Shown here: positions 14,551 to 25,447 of the stretch, one piece after another
Position numbering within the stretch: position 1 is the stretch's first letter
Layout: the number at the start of each line of letters is the position of its first letter
DNA from: Aphis gossypii
Taxonomy: Eukaryota; Arthropoda; Insecta; Hemiptera; Aphididae
Direction: 5' to 3'
Length of the DNA: 64,000 nt
NCBI RefSeq assembly: GCF_020184175.1
Contig: NC_065530.1
Coordinates: 70,161,260-70,225,259, forward strand
Made by a program: the position numbers and the translations under genes
The notes under the pieces: generated by a model
What the model was told of the DNA's origin: nothing
Databases searched by the model: none
Seen by the model: only the letters and a program-made list of their open reading frames with translations

Positions 14551-15415
14551 GTTTCACAGCAATAAATACAATTTTAATATTGTGTGTCTATTGACAATGA
14601 TTAATGAATTTAATATATAATGATATCGCATGTATACACAATACACATACAGCATATTCACAAAGGGTAGTTACGGCACTGCACAATACTATACTATATA
14701 ATTATTATAATACATATTCGTCTCGATAAGTGTATTGTTCTTGACGTTCTTGTTTATTTTGAATTAAAGCGTATTACTACGCTTGTTTGATGGTATCCGA
14801 TGTCTTGTTTATAACGTTATTTTAAATTTAACTCAATTTTATCGACTAGCTTTTTTATTGGCTTTGGCATATCGTCACGGTCACAGTTTGTCCGCATCGT
14901 CACCCGTTCAGACTTCCGTGGCCGCAACAGTCCGAGGAGAATCTCGCACATACTCCGATAATCAGTAGGTAGTTATGTCATATAGTTATTTTACAGAGAA
15001 TAACGCAGCGGAAGAAACAAACATGCTCGCGACGAGAGGAAAGCGTGAAACGTTTCACAAAAAAAAAAAAATAAAAATAAAACAACCTCACGTCGATGAC
15101 GGGTAAATTTTAATTAATAGGGGACCGGGCGAGATGATTCATTCCCGACATCAATCTTGTGCGTACAATATTTCACTTGTAATGCCTATACATAGGACGT
15201 ATAATCGGTAAAATCTCGCGAGCCGTCTCGACTCGAGACTCTCGAGCTAGGTATACTGCAGGTGTAAACGAGGTATATACCGAGGTGCGGGTATAGGACG
15301 TGTATTTGTAATATCGGTTTATTGACCATTACACGTATTATTATCATCGTGGATTATGACCGTATAGGTGTGCTCAAATTTTTTTCTTCCTCGTCACGCC
15401 GTGTTCGACTAATTA

Positions 15416-15440
15416 AGCGCGATTCACACTGGTACGACAC
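15416..15440 (+). repeat. Left terminal inverted repeat of the Harbinger element
   Basis: 25 bp, exactly the reverse complement of 19260-19284. It starts AGCGCGATTCACACTGG and leads directly into an array of GACAC-like pentamers (to about 15465), with a second array at about 15540-15570. Confidence 0.96.
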
Positions 15441-15570
15441 CACACGACACGACACGACACGGCACGGCACGACGCGACAAAATATTATATCCATATAATT
15501 GAATACGGTAATTTACACCGATCCGACAAGCTCCGTAACGACACCACACGACACGACACGACACGACAAG
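15441..15570. repeat. Subterminal GACAC pentamer arrays
   Basis: Repeated CGACA/GACAC units fill about 15436-15465 and again about 15540-15570. The right end of the element has the matching TGTCG array (about 19231-19265). Arrays of short repeats next to terminal inverted repeats are common transposase-complex binding sites, so this is a likely binding region; that role is inferred. Confidence 0.7.
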
Positions 15571-16023
15571 ACATTCGAGCAAAGAATGTTTTGTCGGTCT
15601 GTCGGTCCCTGTCGGAATCACTTTAGTTGAAATATACATATTTTCATATGCTCATATTATCATATAAATATTATATAATTATTATAGACGTAGTACCTAC
15701 ATAGGTACAGTCTTTACATTAGATTCGACTACTTATAAAATATGGTTTATATATAAAAATTATGGTATGATAGTAAATAATATGTTGTTTATATTACTCA
15801 AAATATATACTAATCATAGCATGTACAAAAATAACAACCCAAAAACCCAACAAATACATCGTATAAACTGATTACTAATAATATTATTTATTTATTGTGA
15901 TTTGTGTGCATTTGTAGTGTAAACTGTTAAGACGAATAACGTCTGCAATATTTTATTATTCAATTACATTTACTTTTATTTTAATACAATTTTTATAACT
16001 AAAGTATTTATTAAATTTAAAAA
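15571..16023. other. 5' region of the MADF gene inside the transposon
   Basis: Non-coding AT-rich sequence between the left end and the MADF start codon. It should contain the promoter and 5' UTR of that gene; no clear TATA/initiator pair was singled out. Confidence 0.4.
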
Positions 16024-17519
16024 ATGAATACTGAAATGTTAATTGAATTGGTCAGAGAGCGACCTTGTTTATATGATATGAGTATCAAAAAATACAGTGA
16101 TCATGCATATAAAGAAACCATTTGGAGAGAAATCGCTGCTATATTAAAACAACCCGGTATGTAAAACACTTTATTACAAAAATCTATAATCCTATTCAGA
16201 ATGTGGAATATGGCTTTTTTAGATTTTGGGCGAAGCGATGATTGTATTGATTTTACAATGATATGTGTTTTTTTATTTTTTTATTTAAAACAAGGTTCCA
16301 TGTAAGTAGGTTATTTAAAAATCTCAAAAATATAAACACACAATTTTTTATTATAGTTATTATATAATCAAATTTGGACAAAATTACTTTTTTAATAACC
16401 AAGAATAACTATTTTAGTTATTGTGTTGTAATTTTATAATATTAATTAACCTTACCTGCTACCCTATTAATAATAACTAATAAGTAATAACAAAAATAAA
16501 TATAATTTAAAATATACACATGATAAAACATCTCAGCTCAGAATCGTTTTTCGTATACAATGATATTATATCATTGGATTAAAATTAAACACAATCCATT
16601 ACAGTGACTCACTTGTAATCTACTGTACATCAAAGTGACAACCACTTGCCTACCTTTTTAATTAGACTATATTTTTTTAGTACAAGATTGCAAAAAAACA
16701 TGGACAAACTTGCGAGACTCATTTAGAAGAGCTCAAAAAAATGCGGTGACCAAATCTGGACAAAAGTCTAAACTTTTAAAAAAATGGAAGTTTGAAGATG
16801 AGTTGCAGTTTTTAAAATCGCATATGAAAGAAAGAGAATCCATAAGTAACATCGATACAGTGAGTGATGACGATGAAGAAGTGATTGAAGAGGATAATGA
16901 AATATGTCTACCCGAAAAGAACACTGAACTTGAAATTGATCCTTCCTGCAATGATACTTATTTTAATAATTTAAGTCCATGCACGTCAACACCATCACCA
17001 AAAGAATATCGCCAACCAATTCTTAAAAATACATTGGCCACAATGGCCAAAAAAAAAAGCAAGGTATCAAATTCTCCTTCAGAAACGGCATCTTCAACTT
17101 TAATGAAGTATATATTAGAAAAAAAAAATGAGTCAAAAAGTGAGTTAAGTGCTATTGATCAATTTTTTTTGAGCATGTGTTCTACCGTCAAACAATTTTC
17201 TCCATATCATCAGCATCTGGCCAAAACAAAAATTTTTTCCATCGTTTCGGAGATTGAATTAGAAAACTTGGGAAGTATACAACAACAGCAACTATTTCAT
17301 CCACGCTCACAATCTATATCAAACTTTGATGTACAACATCAGGTGCAAGCAGTAGCTCCTCAGATGCCTCCGGGCCAAAGTCAACATCATCCTCAGTCAC
17401 AAATCAACAGTTTATATCCACTTCAACAACATTCTGAAGATAGTCAAGAGGCCCAAAACTTAACATCTTCAGCAACCAGTTATTTCCAACACTATCAAGT
17501 AGATACAGACAGGATATAA
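16024..17519 (+). CDS. Harbinger-encoded MADF-BESS DNA-binding protein, two exons
   Basis: The coding sequence is join(16024-16156, 16681-17519), 323 residues. Exon 1 starts MNTEMLIELVRERPCLYDMS and ends at a GTATGT donor; the acceptor TTTTTTTAG ends at 16680 and the joined frame reads ILKQPVQDCKKTWTNLRDSF. This is a MADF domain (about residues 5-95), a Myb/SANT-like DNA-binding fold with its usual tryptophans and the LRDSFRR motif. A serine- and acid-rich linker follows. A BESS-type motif (about residues 203-241, containing DQFFLSM and later KIFSIVSEIE) is expected to mediate protein contacts, and the tail is glutamine-rich. Such proteins accompany PIF/Harbinger transposases and help bind the element's DNA or bring the nuclease into the nucleus. 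The intron holds a copy of a dispersed repeat. AATAAA occurs at 17722. Confidence 0.92.
16221..16660. mobile_element. Deleted copy of the 5491-6990 repeat, inside the MADF intron
   Basis: The left end (from 16221, sharing the GATTGTATTGATTTTACAATGA region with 5511 onward) and the right end (CAGAATCGTTTTTCGTATAC, then CACTTGCC near 16643) both match the larger element at 5491-6990. The 1-kb duplicated middle is missing. It lies wholly inside the intron 16157-16680, so splicing would remove it. Ends are approximate. Confidence 0.75.
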
Positions 17520-17776
17520 ATCAACAAAACAAGTTTGTTTATTTAAAGTATTTATTCTTAATGTATTTGTAAACATTTATTTAAATTTAACAGAATATTG
17601 TTTTTATTTTATCAAAAAGCTTTGTTTTTTTATTTTATGAAAAGAAATTCGATTTAATTATTAACAATTTGCAGTATTTTTAGAAATTACGCATTTGAAA
17701 TTAATTGTATACATTAAAATGAATAAATAAATACATTGTTTTTTAAAAAAAAAAGGCGTTTCTGAAGTATTTTTAT
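17520..17776. terminator. Shared 3' region of the two convergent transposon genes
   Basis: Only 257 bp separate the two stop codons. For the + strand MADF gene, overlapping AATAAA signals lie at 17722-17731. For the - strand transposase, the reverse complement of 17772-17777 is AATAAA, and its first A is the last base of the TGA stop codon. The two transcripts should therefore end within a few tens of bases of each other and may overlap. Confidence 0.7.
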
Positions 17777-19129
17777 TCATTCCCAAGGAAGTTTTCCTGC
17801 TGGGGAACACAAAAAATTTTTGAATTTATCACGATTTTCAAAAGCTTCTTTTTGAGCACTTCCCCCATGTCGATGTAATCGTGTAATATGTTCAGGTAAA
17901 GGTAAACTTGATGAAATTTCTTTACTATGAACCTCGGTGGAACCCGTTTTAATAAAATTGTGTAGTATGCAAGTTGTCATCACTATGGTATCAGCATTTC
18001 GTGGTAATGCATTCAGCCTTCTACAATAAATTCGAAACTTGGCTGTAAGTTGACCAAAAGCGTCCTCAACAACTTTACGTGCTCTGGAAAGTCGATCATT
18101 AAAGTTTTTTTTCTTCTGGTCTTTATACATTTGCGGTCCTGGGTAAGGTCTTAATAAATATTTTTTTAGTGGAAAACCCTCGTCTCCTATTATAACTAGG
18201 GGCAATTTTTCATTAGTATCTGGAAGGTATTGGTCATTCGGAATATTTAATTTATTTCTTTCTAAAGATTTTCCTAAATTTGAATTCGATAGAATTCCTC
18301 CGTCACTATTTTTTCCGTATGCTCCTATATCGACTGCTAAAAATTTATATTGAGCATCCACAAGAGCAAGTAATACTATCGAGAAAGTTTTTTTGTAGTT
18401 ATAGTAGAGTGTTCCACTATTAGGAGGAGCATCGATTACCACATGTTTTCCGTCTAATGCGCCTATGCAATTTGGGAAATTCCAAATATCCCAAAATTCT
18501 TTAGCGATTCGCTTCCAATCTTCTTCACTGGGAATTGAAAGATACTCCTCCTTTAATTTAGAGATTATTGCACTGCATACTTCCAATACAATTGACTGCA
18601 CTGTTGAATGCCCCAATCTAAAACTGAAAGCAATCGATTGGTAAGAGTCACCTGTTCCTAAGAACCTAAAAAAATATGTAATATAATATGTTAATTAATA
18701 AATTTATAAAATTTATAATTAATTATTATATTTATTATAATACATTTATAAATATGTATGTATTTTAGATTTTTATTTTTGTGATAAAAATATTAAATTC
18801 ACTTACCTCAAGCAAACAGCTAATTTTTGTTTTGGAGGTATTGCTTCTCGAAAGTGTGTATTTTGTTTGGAAATATTGCTCTCAATTTTTAAAAGTAGAA
18901 CATTAAATTGGTACTTTGACATTCGAAAATATTTGAAAAATTTGTCTTCATAGTCTTCCAACTCTTTACACAAAGTTGCATGTTCTCCTTCAACTTTTCT
19001 TTTTTTTAAAATGTCGTGAACCCAAATAGATCGTTTTTTGACTACCGCTCGGTCAATATTTTCCTGCTCGTCGGCGTCCAGTAATAACGCCATCACTGCC
19101 AAATCTTCAAAGTTTAAATTTTTAAACAT
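17777..19129 (-). CDS. HARBI1-like DDE transposase of the PIF/Harbinger element, two exons
   Basis: The coding sequence is complement(join(17777-18665, 18807-19129)), 403 residues. Exon 1 begins MFKNLNFEDLAVMALL and ends in KLAVCL at an AG|GTAAGT donor; exon 2 begins after TTTTTTAG and continues FLGTGDSYQSIAFSF, the helical segment typical of HARBI1 proteins. The DDE-4 nuclease core is complete: Asp179 in GALDGKHV, Asp269 in IGDEGFPL and Glu308 in KVVEDAFGQL, followed by FRIYCRRL and CILHNF. The enzyme should cut at the terminal inverted repeats and reinsert the element at TWA sites. Its length is a little above human HARBI1 (about 350 residues) because of an N-terminal charged region. The intron is 18666-18806. 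No stop or frameshift was found, so it is probably functional. Confidence 0.97.
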
Positions 19130-19259
19130 GTTGGGAGCAATTTCCGACCGTTCGACACGAAAATTGGAATCAACTGAGTACGTGTCTGTCGTTTTTTGTC
19201 GGTCGTGTGTGAATTGTACAAAATTTTTGTGTGTCGTATGTGTCGTGTCGTGTCGTGTC

Positions 19260-19284
19260 GTGTCGTACCAGTGTGAATCGCGCT
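19260..19284 (-). repeat. Right terminal inverted repeat of the Harbinger element
   Basis: Exact reverse complement of 15416-15440, followed by the TTA target duplication (19285-19287). The inner side continues as a TGTCG array (19231-19265). Confidence 0.96.
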
Positions 19285-19299
19285 TTACTTGTATTATAC

Positions 19300-19960
19300 G
19301 GCGTGTGTGTGTCGAAATAAAACAACACGGACGATTCGGTCGTCGTCGAGCGGCGGCGGCGGCGTGAACTGGTTCGGAATGAAACGATAATAATAATAAA
19401 GAAGACGAAGACGACGACGGGGCACTGGACGGCGGAGAGAGTCGTCGAACGAGCGCGCGTGCGAGCTGGCAAGCGTGATAGGTCGAAGGCGAACCAGTCG
19501 TCCCGTACGGCCGTTACAGCGTTCGCCGTACCGGTCGTCGCCACTCGCCGCCACTGCCAGAGAACCCTTCCACGCCGCCGCCGCCGCCGACCGATCCCTT
19601 TCCGCTCCGGCCGTAGTCGTCGTGCCGCCGCCGCCCGTTACACCGCTCCGCCGCCGCGCCGTTCGCTACACGTGGTAAACGGATTACTTCTCTATTATTA
19701 ACTTCGCCCCGGGACATACGGCCGAAGAAAATAAAGACATCAACACGAATCCGGACGTGCGGCGTCACATAATGGGTTATACCGATAACCGGTTTGGCCG
19801 GTTCGCCGCCGCTGCCGACGCCGACGGGCCGCGCGCTCCGACGTCGTCGTCCCCTCCTCCCCCCTCTTCTGCTCGAGCCACCATAACAAACCCACCCCGC
19901 GAGCCGCCCGCGGTAAACGACGCCCCACTCAAAACGGGACCTTTATCGTATTATTATTAT
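19300..19960. promoter_or_regulatory. Very CpG-rich island, probable promoter or 5' exon
   Basis: This is the most GC- and CpG-rich part of the window, with GCCGCC, CGTCGT and GGCGGC runs. Several overlapping frames are open on both strands (for example 19459-19701 +, 19514-19768 -, 19757-20047 +), but all are arginine-, alanine- or proline-rich composition artefacts with no domain. Islands like this in aphids typically cover transcription starts and long leader exons. The gene served and the strand are unknown. An ATT microsatellite lies at 19949-19969. Confidence 0.45.
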
Positions 19961-21524
19961 TATTATTATGTTACATTTTTGTTTTGTTTTCATCTCTCGG
20001 CCGAGGAGGCTGCTCAATGGGTTAGAATATTATTATATGATATATAGTACGGTCGAGCACGTACTCTGTAGTCGTATCGACTTTTTTATTTTTTTTTTTT
20101 TCAATATTATTATTATTATGTGCAGAGTATATAGAGTGCGTGTATAATGTATACACTACATTTGACTGGATTTGAGCACGGTGAGCGCACGTCATCAAAG
20201 AACCGGCTACCGATGCACTGAAAACCATGATAATATACGATCGAGCATGAGATTTTTATTTATAGCTGGTACGACCGACCCGTCGTGTACGGTAAATTTA
20301 CAATTTATTTTTATGTAAACTCTACGTGGAAGCGTAGGTGTATAAATTAATACGTTTCATATAGTAGTTAACCCTTAATTACACATAACCCATTTCTATT
20401 GACTTAAAGTACGTTATAAATGTTATAACATAATAACGATTTTAGCGTATAGCGACTATGCAGTTTTGCGGCGTTTTAACGTTTGAAAAAAAAAAAATAA
20501 TAATTGTGAACTTCGCCTAAAGACGTAATAGCGACACGCCGCGGCGTTGTTTTGTCTTTGCGTATAATATTATGGCGTTGCTTATTTTTGTGTACAACGA
20601 CGGCCATCAGAAGAACTCGTCTTTTGAGCGGAATAGTTGTAATCACAGACTTACTACAGCTGCAATGTACAATAAATAATACATAAAAATTAATAACAGT
20701 GTATTTTGATTATTTATTGTTTCAATTTATGTATAGCAAATAGCAATCAGGGCCGGGTTTTGTCACCTATATAGGTCATAATACATTTGTCACCTAATTC
20801 TAAATACAGAATAATATTTTACTCCGAGAAGGCATTACCGTATTTATTAATATACTATTCCACAAAAATGGGACAAATTCAGATACTAATTCCAATAACC
20901 AAGGTTACTTTAAAAATTACCATTTTATCTACATGTATATAAACTTACAATAATTCAGACTATTATTGTCACTTATCGCGGATAATTCCACACGTCATAT
21001 AAAAATAATGCTTGTTATTAAGTTAATTTCAGATACGGTTTCTAGTGTTAATTCGCGGGATACAAGTATGTGACTAAATAAACATGACTATGGTCTATGA
21101 CTGCAGTTTATTTTGAACACTAAATATTAATATAAATAGTTTCATAATATCATGTTGCATTCAAATAACTTGTGCTAATGTTATTTTAAATAATTTTTCA
21201 ACGTCAAATATTATTTTGTGTTACACCATAAAAAAATATGCTATTTTTTACTGCCGTAGACTATAGCCTAAACGATTATACGGCCTTGATCGGAGTATTA
21301 GTAGGTAAACAGAATAATAAAAATAAATGCTGAAATAGGTACAACTTGCAATATCTAGGGGACGCACGCAAACTGTTTTCTGCGAATGTTCACGTCTTCA
21401 CGAGTTCTAAACGGCTATTTATTTATACACTTATTAACTACTTAGCAATGATAATAATAAACGATAATTTTTAGCTTATTAATTAGAATACAAAGTTATA
21501 TAATTGTACCTATACCTATAATCA
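19961..21524. other. No gene seen; mixed AT-rich DNA
   Basis: No coding feature is supported. CpG content falls gradually after the island. A phrase starting CAGGGCCGGG near 20749 has the look of a transposon end, but no partner end was found. Confidence 0.45.
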
Positions 21525-21640
21525 GGGTTGGGCAAGATACTCAAAAAGCAGTATCGAAATACTAGATACTCGATACTTTACTTTGGAGTATCGCGATACT
21601 AGATACTTAATACTAAATACTCGATACATTTTAATAAAAT
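21523..21640 (+). mobile_element. hAT-like transposon end with GATACT repeats
   Basis: The sequence CAGGGTTGGGCAAGATACT (from 21523-21525) has the form of a hAT terminal inverted repeat. It is followed by repeated AGATACTCGATACTT/AGTATCG strings that can pair with one another. The matching far end was not found, so length and autonomy are unknown; no transposase frame is visible downstream. Confidence 0.45.
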
Positions 21641-22776
21641 TGGTCACTGTTTTTTTTTTTTTTTTTTTAATTATGTTTATTATGGATGGCCACTTCGTTA
21701 AGTATAGAGAAAAGCAAAAAAAATAATAAAAATTGACACTTCTTCAGTAATAATAATACATTAATAATAAAACAAATGTTTATTAAACATTGTATATTAA
21801 ATGTATATTAAAATGTTTTTTCGGAAAGTAAGGAAACTTGATAAATTCAACATTTTTCTATTTATAAATAAACTGAAAAATTAACCGGAAGGAAGTTTTC
21901 AAAAGTTATGCTCATATAGTCTTGGCGTGGTGGAGGTATGTCCAACTGACCAACTGATAATATAAAGTTCAAGAATAAAGTACAGTCGGAGGTGATTGGA
22001 GTACCATTCATTTTTCATTTTTACGATTGGACCAACATAATATCATCGCGATATTTATACCACCATCAACTTAGTTAGCGACTGTTGTTTTTACTGCTTA
22101 AATCGGAGGTCCAGATTTAGATGGTTAAGGTGTACATCTAACGACTGTCTTCTATCAATATAGTACATTCCTCTTTAGATAGATCACAGTTAATATGCTG
22201 AGTGTGAGGAATGGTGAGTGGAGCCGACTGCGAAATATTTTCCCGTACGTGTCGTAGTAGGTATATATAATAATCGATGCGTGCTTATAATAATTAAGTT
22301 ATAAATTTCATTTTTAGCGTTAATATTACGTACCGAGGTCATGTTCCTAAGACCTCGCAAACATAAACAATATAACTATTACCATATACCATATTATTAA
22401 TAGGACACTCGTCGAGAGGACAATGGTTGGTAAACAGTGAATGTTACAATGTTGTAACTTTGTAAAAGATACATTTAAACAAATATTTTACTAAGTAATT
22501 TTACCAACACATTTTTCTTAGCTAATATAATATAATAGTCTTTAGTTCTCTACGATGTACCATAGTCGTAAGCATTTTTAGTTTGTCTTAAGGCTAGTAA
22601 ATTACAGGATATAGCTTATAGGACTATTTATGCATTAAGGTTCCGTACACTGCAGCGGTGGCGATAAAATTGTGATTGGACTCATTTAGCTAACCTTACC
22701 TTACTGCCATATTTTAATAACGATTTTTTTTCTATAGTTAGGTACTTACAGAAAGTAATAATTGTATTATGTAATA

Positions 22777-23127
22777 GTTTAATCAGTGGCGTAGTCAGGA
22801 ATTACTCAAGGGGGGATTATCTTTTTGAACATACACATGTATATATACAAAATATATATTGTCCTGGTATGGCAAAACTGTAAATAAGCGCAATTGAGTT
22901 GTACCGCTAATTTATTGAATAATACATTTTTGATTAACCGAATAATGATCCCTATTTGTGAACGTTATTATTATTTCTAATTATTGTACACAGTACACAC
23001 TTATTGACATATTATAGGTACACAGGTAAAAATATAAAATAAAAAGTAGGACAATAACGTCCTCCCTTTTTTTTTAGGCCAATGAGGGGGTTTGAACCAC
23101 TAACCCCCCTTAGCTACGCGGTTTAAT
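22777..23127. mobile_element. MITE with 7-bp target duplication (GTTTAAT)
   Basis: GTTTAAT occurs at 22777-22783 and 23121-23127. Between them lies a 337-bp segment (22784-23120) beginning CAGTGGCGTAGTCAGG and ending CCTTAGCTACGCG; the inner parts of the two ends are reverse complements (GCGTAG..AGG). The right end seems to have lost the final CACTG. There is no open frame, so it is non-autonomous. The CAGTGG start and the 7-8 bp duplication suggest hAT, but that is inferred. Confidence 0.65.
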
Positions 23128-23679
23128 ATAAACTATTATAATAATAATTAAAATGAATTTTTTTAAAAAATTGTAGGTAATTACAATTTAATGAATTTTA
23201 ATTTCATTGATAGCTTTAAATTTTTAATAATTTTTTTTTATGAAAATATAACAATAATTTTAATTTTGTGTATCATCGTATCAATAAAAGTAATGTTGTG
23301 TCATGTGTGTAATAAAAATATAAGTATAATATAATAATAAATTCATACTTCCTACAACGTACTACCTATATGCACCTTAAATGATTTTTGATATAATTAA
23401 TTCTATAAAATTTTAATATTGGTACTCAAATACTACTTTTACTCAAAATATATTACAGACTAAAGTAATATAAAAAATAACACTGAAAATATCCTGTATA
23501 ATAAAAAATAATGAGTCTCATTTTAAAAATAAACAATAGGTCTATAATTTTAAAAGTAACTTAACAATTTAGGTTTACACCTAACTCTTTTAAATTCTTT
23601 TAAAACGACCAGTTGAACAATAATTCCATTCTAACGTCTATTTACATTTTACATGGCCGAAATTGCTGGCATAATGGTT

Positions 23680-23790
23680 GGCAGCGTCATCTATCGGTGT
23701 AGTTTTTAACTGTAACTCACAAACGTAAGAACTGACTTTGAATGCAACTTATTGCCGTTACTAGATAGCGCTGCCGTATTGTCTTATTAT
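23680..23790. repeat. Small imperfect inverted repeat (GGCAGCG..ATCTA)
   Basis: GGCAGCGTCATCTATCGG (about 23681) faces TACTAGATAGCGCTGCCGTA (about 23760-23779) across about 60 bp. It probably represents a decayed MITE; no target duplication was recognised. Confidence 0.4.
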
Positions 23791-24311
23791 TTTGTTTGTT
23801 TTTTCAAATTTAATTTTCAGATTTAAGACTACTGAGATAAACGGTGAGGATTTTTTCTCTTATAACCACTGATATTCGAATACGACATTGTTTATGATTA
23901 GAGGTCGATCTACAATCTTACAATTAACAATTAATATTATATATTTTATTCAAACCAAAATATTGAGTAAAATAATACTATCATTGATTATACAGTATAA
24001 TCATCAATGATATTATGATAAGCCATAATGTTACACATATACGTATTGAATGAAAAAAAAATAACAATATAGAGTTCACACTTAACAGTATGCCTATAAA
24101 TTAAGATGAATGGATGTTAATTATTAGGTAGATACTTACCTACCTATTCGAAAATAGTAAAATAATACCTAAATAATATAAATTCAGATTAATAGGTGTA
24201 ATAAAACTAGGTACCTAGTAAAATAAACGATTGTTTTGAATAAATCGTAATAAGAAATAATTAAACCTGGTAGTATTCCGTTGGCCAATTATAACAGTAT
24301 AAACTATATAA

Positions 24312-24509
24312 CAGGAGCGGCCAAACAGTCGATCGCGGACAATTTCAAAGTCGATCATGTTAGAATTTATTTTTAGGGCCATGGGCCCTATATGTTTCTC
24401 AATAATTATAGTTATTCAATAATCAAAAATTTTCTATGGAAGTCGATCCTTAAAGGTAAAGTATATTATGTTTAGTAGATCGTGACTAAAAAAATTTTGG
24501 CCATCTTTG
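24312..24509. mobile_element. hAT-like MITE remnant, 198 bp
   Basis: The left end CAGGAGCGGCCAAACAG and the reverse complement of the right end, CAAAGATGGCCAAAATT, share the TGGCCAAA/CGGCCAAA core. Inside, GTCGATCGCGGAC, AGTCGATC and AGATCGTGAC repeat the subterminal motif often seen with this type of end. There is no clean 8-bp target duplication and no open frame. Confidence 0.5.
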
Positions 24510-25115
24510 AACTATTAATATTATTGTTATTAATTATTATATATTATCATAATTAAACAATTTGAATCATAAATCATAATATTATACTCTGCCACTCTAT
24601 TAAACAGAAGAAGGACGAGTAGCTAATATTGAATACAGAGGCTAACCTGTGGAGTATAATGAGTATGTATTATAAACCTATACAAAACAGAAATACACAA
24701 ACTCATTTTAAGATAAGTAAATTTTTTGTCTATATTAAATCGATATAAGATATACATTATTCTAATCAGTCAATCGTGAATGTGGCTCTAATAATATACC
24801 TAGTCCTTTAAAATGTATGCAATAAATAAATACGATAAATTACTTGCGCACACCATAGGGACTCTAAGGGTAAATTTATACGTCATTCTGATTTTGTAAT
24901 TTATTTGTTTATTTTTATTTATAGTTGATCATTATATCTCTAACCTCATATACTTCAGTAATTATTATATTACACAATCAGTATATACATATTTGTATCT
25001 ACGAGTATATTTTGCAAAGAATTTATTTAGAATTTATGCTAGTCATTTGTGTATGGATGTTATGCGCCGATTTTATTTATGAGTAGGTAACCTAAATCAC
25101 TGATTTTTATCGTTT

Positions 25116-25447
25116 AAAATCGACCGTAAAACATGGTTTTGTAATTTCAATAGTACTCAAGTCTCATTAATCGTAGAAACATGATTTTAGTACCAAATTA
25201 AACGTGAGAAGTTGTATTAAAAATTTTTGGAACAGAATTTTGATTTCTTAATTTGCTGATTTTATATAATTTTTTTTAAAATTTAAAAATTTTAAGAAAT
25301 TTCAAATATAAATAAAATTTCAAAAATTTGTTCAAACAGTTATTAGTATAACTCTTCACGTTTAATTTGGTACAAAAATCATGTTTCTACGACCAACTAG
25401 GCCTGAATACGATTGGAATTACAAAATCATGTTTTACGGTCGATTTT
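25116..25447. mobile_element. Long-palindrome (foldback) MITE
   Basis: The first about 105 bases (starting AAAATCGACCGTAAAACATG) are a near-exact reverse complement of the last about 105 bases (ending CATGTTTTACGGTCGATTTT). Long identical blocks include CGTAGAAACATGATTTT and GTACCAAATTAAACGTG. About 120 bp of AT-rich sequence, itself partly self-complementary, separates the arms. A transcript would form a long hairpin. No target duplication was recognised, so the superfamily is open. Confidence 0.8.

Larger units (their letters stand above)
15413..19287. mobile_element. Complete PIF/Harbinger DNA transposon
   Basis: The element proper is 15416-19284 (3869 bp). Its ends are perfect 25-bp terminal inverted repeats starting AGCGCGATTCACACTGG, flanked on both sides by a TTA target-site duplication (15413-15415 and 19285-19287), the 3-bp TWA target typical of PIF/Harbinger. 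It carries the two genes expected of an autonomous member: a MADF-BESS DNA-binding protein on + and a DDE transposase on -, arranged tail to tail, both intact over their whole length with consistent splice sites. GACAC-type pentamer arrays follow each terminal repeat. Intact ends, intact target duplication and uninterrupted frames suggest a recent insertion that may still be active. Confidence 0.96.

Noticed and set aside
16733..16951. Serine-rich - strand frame opposite the MADF gene
   Set aside because: Shadow of the acidic linker of the MADF-BESS protein.
19459..20047. Several overlapping Arg/Ala/Pro-rich frames in the CpG island
   Set aside because: GC-rich DNA lacks stop codons in many frames; none has a domain and they overlap on both strands.
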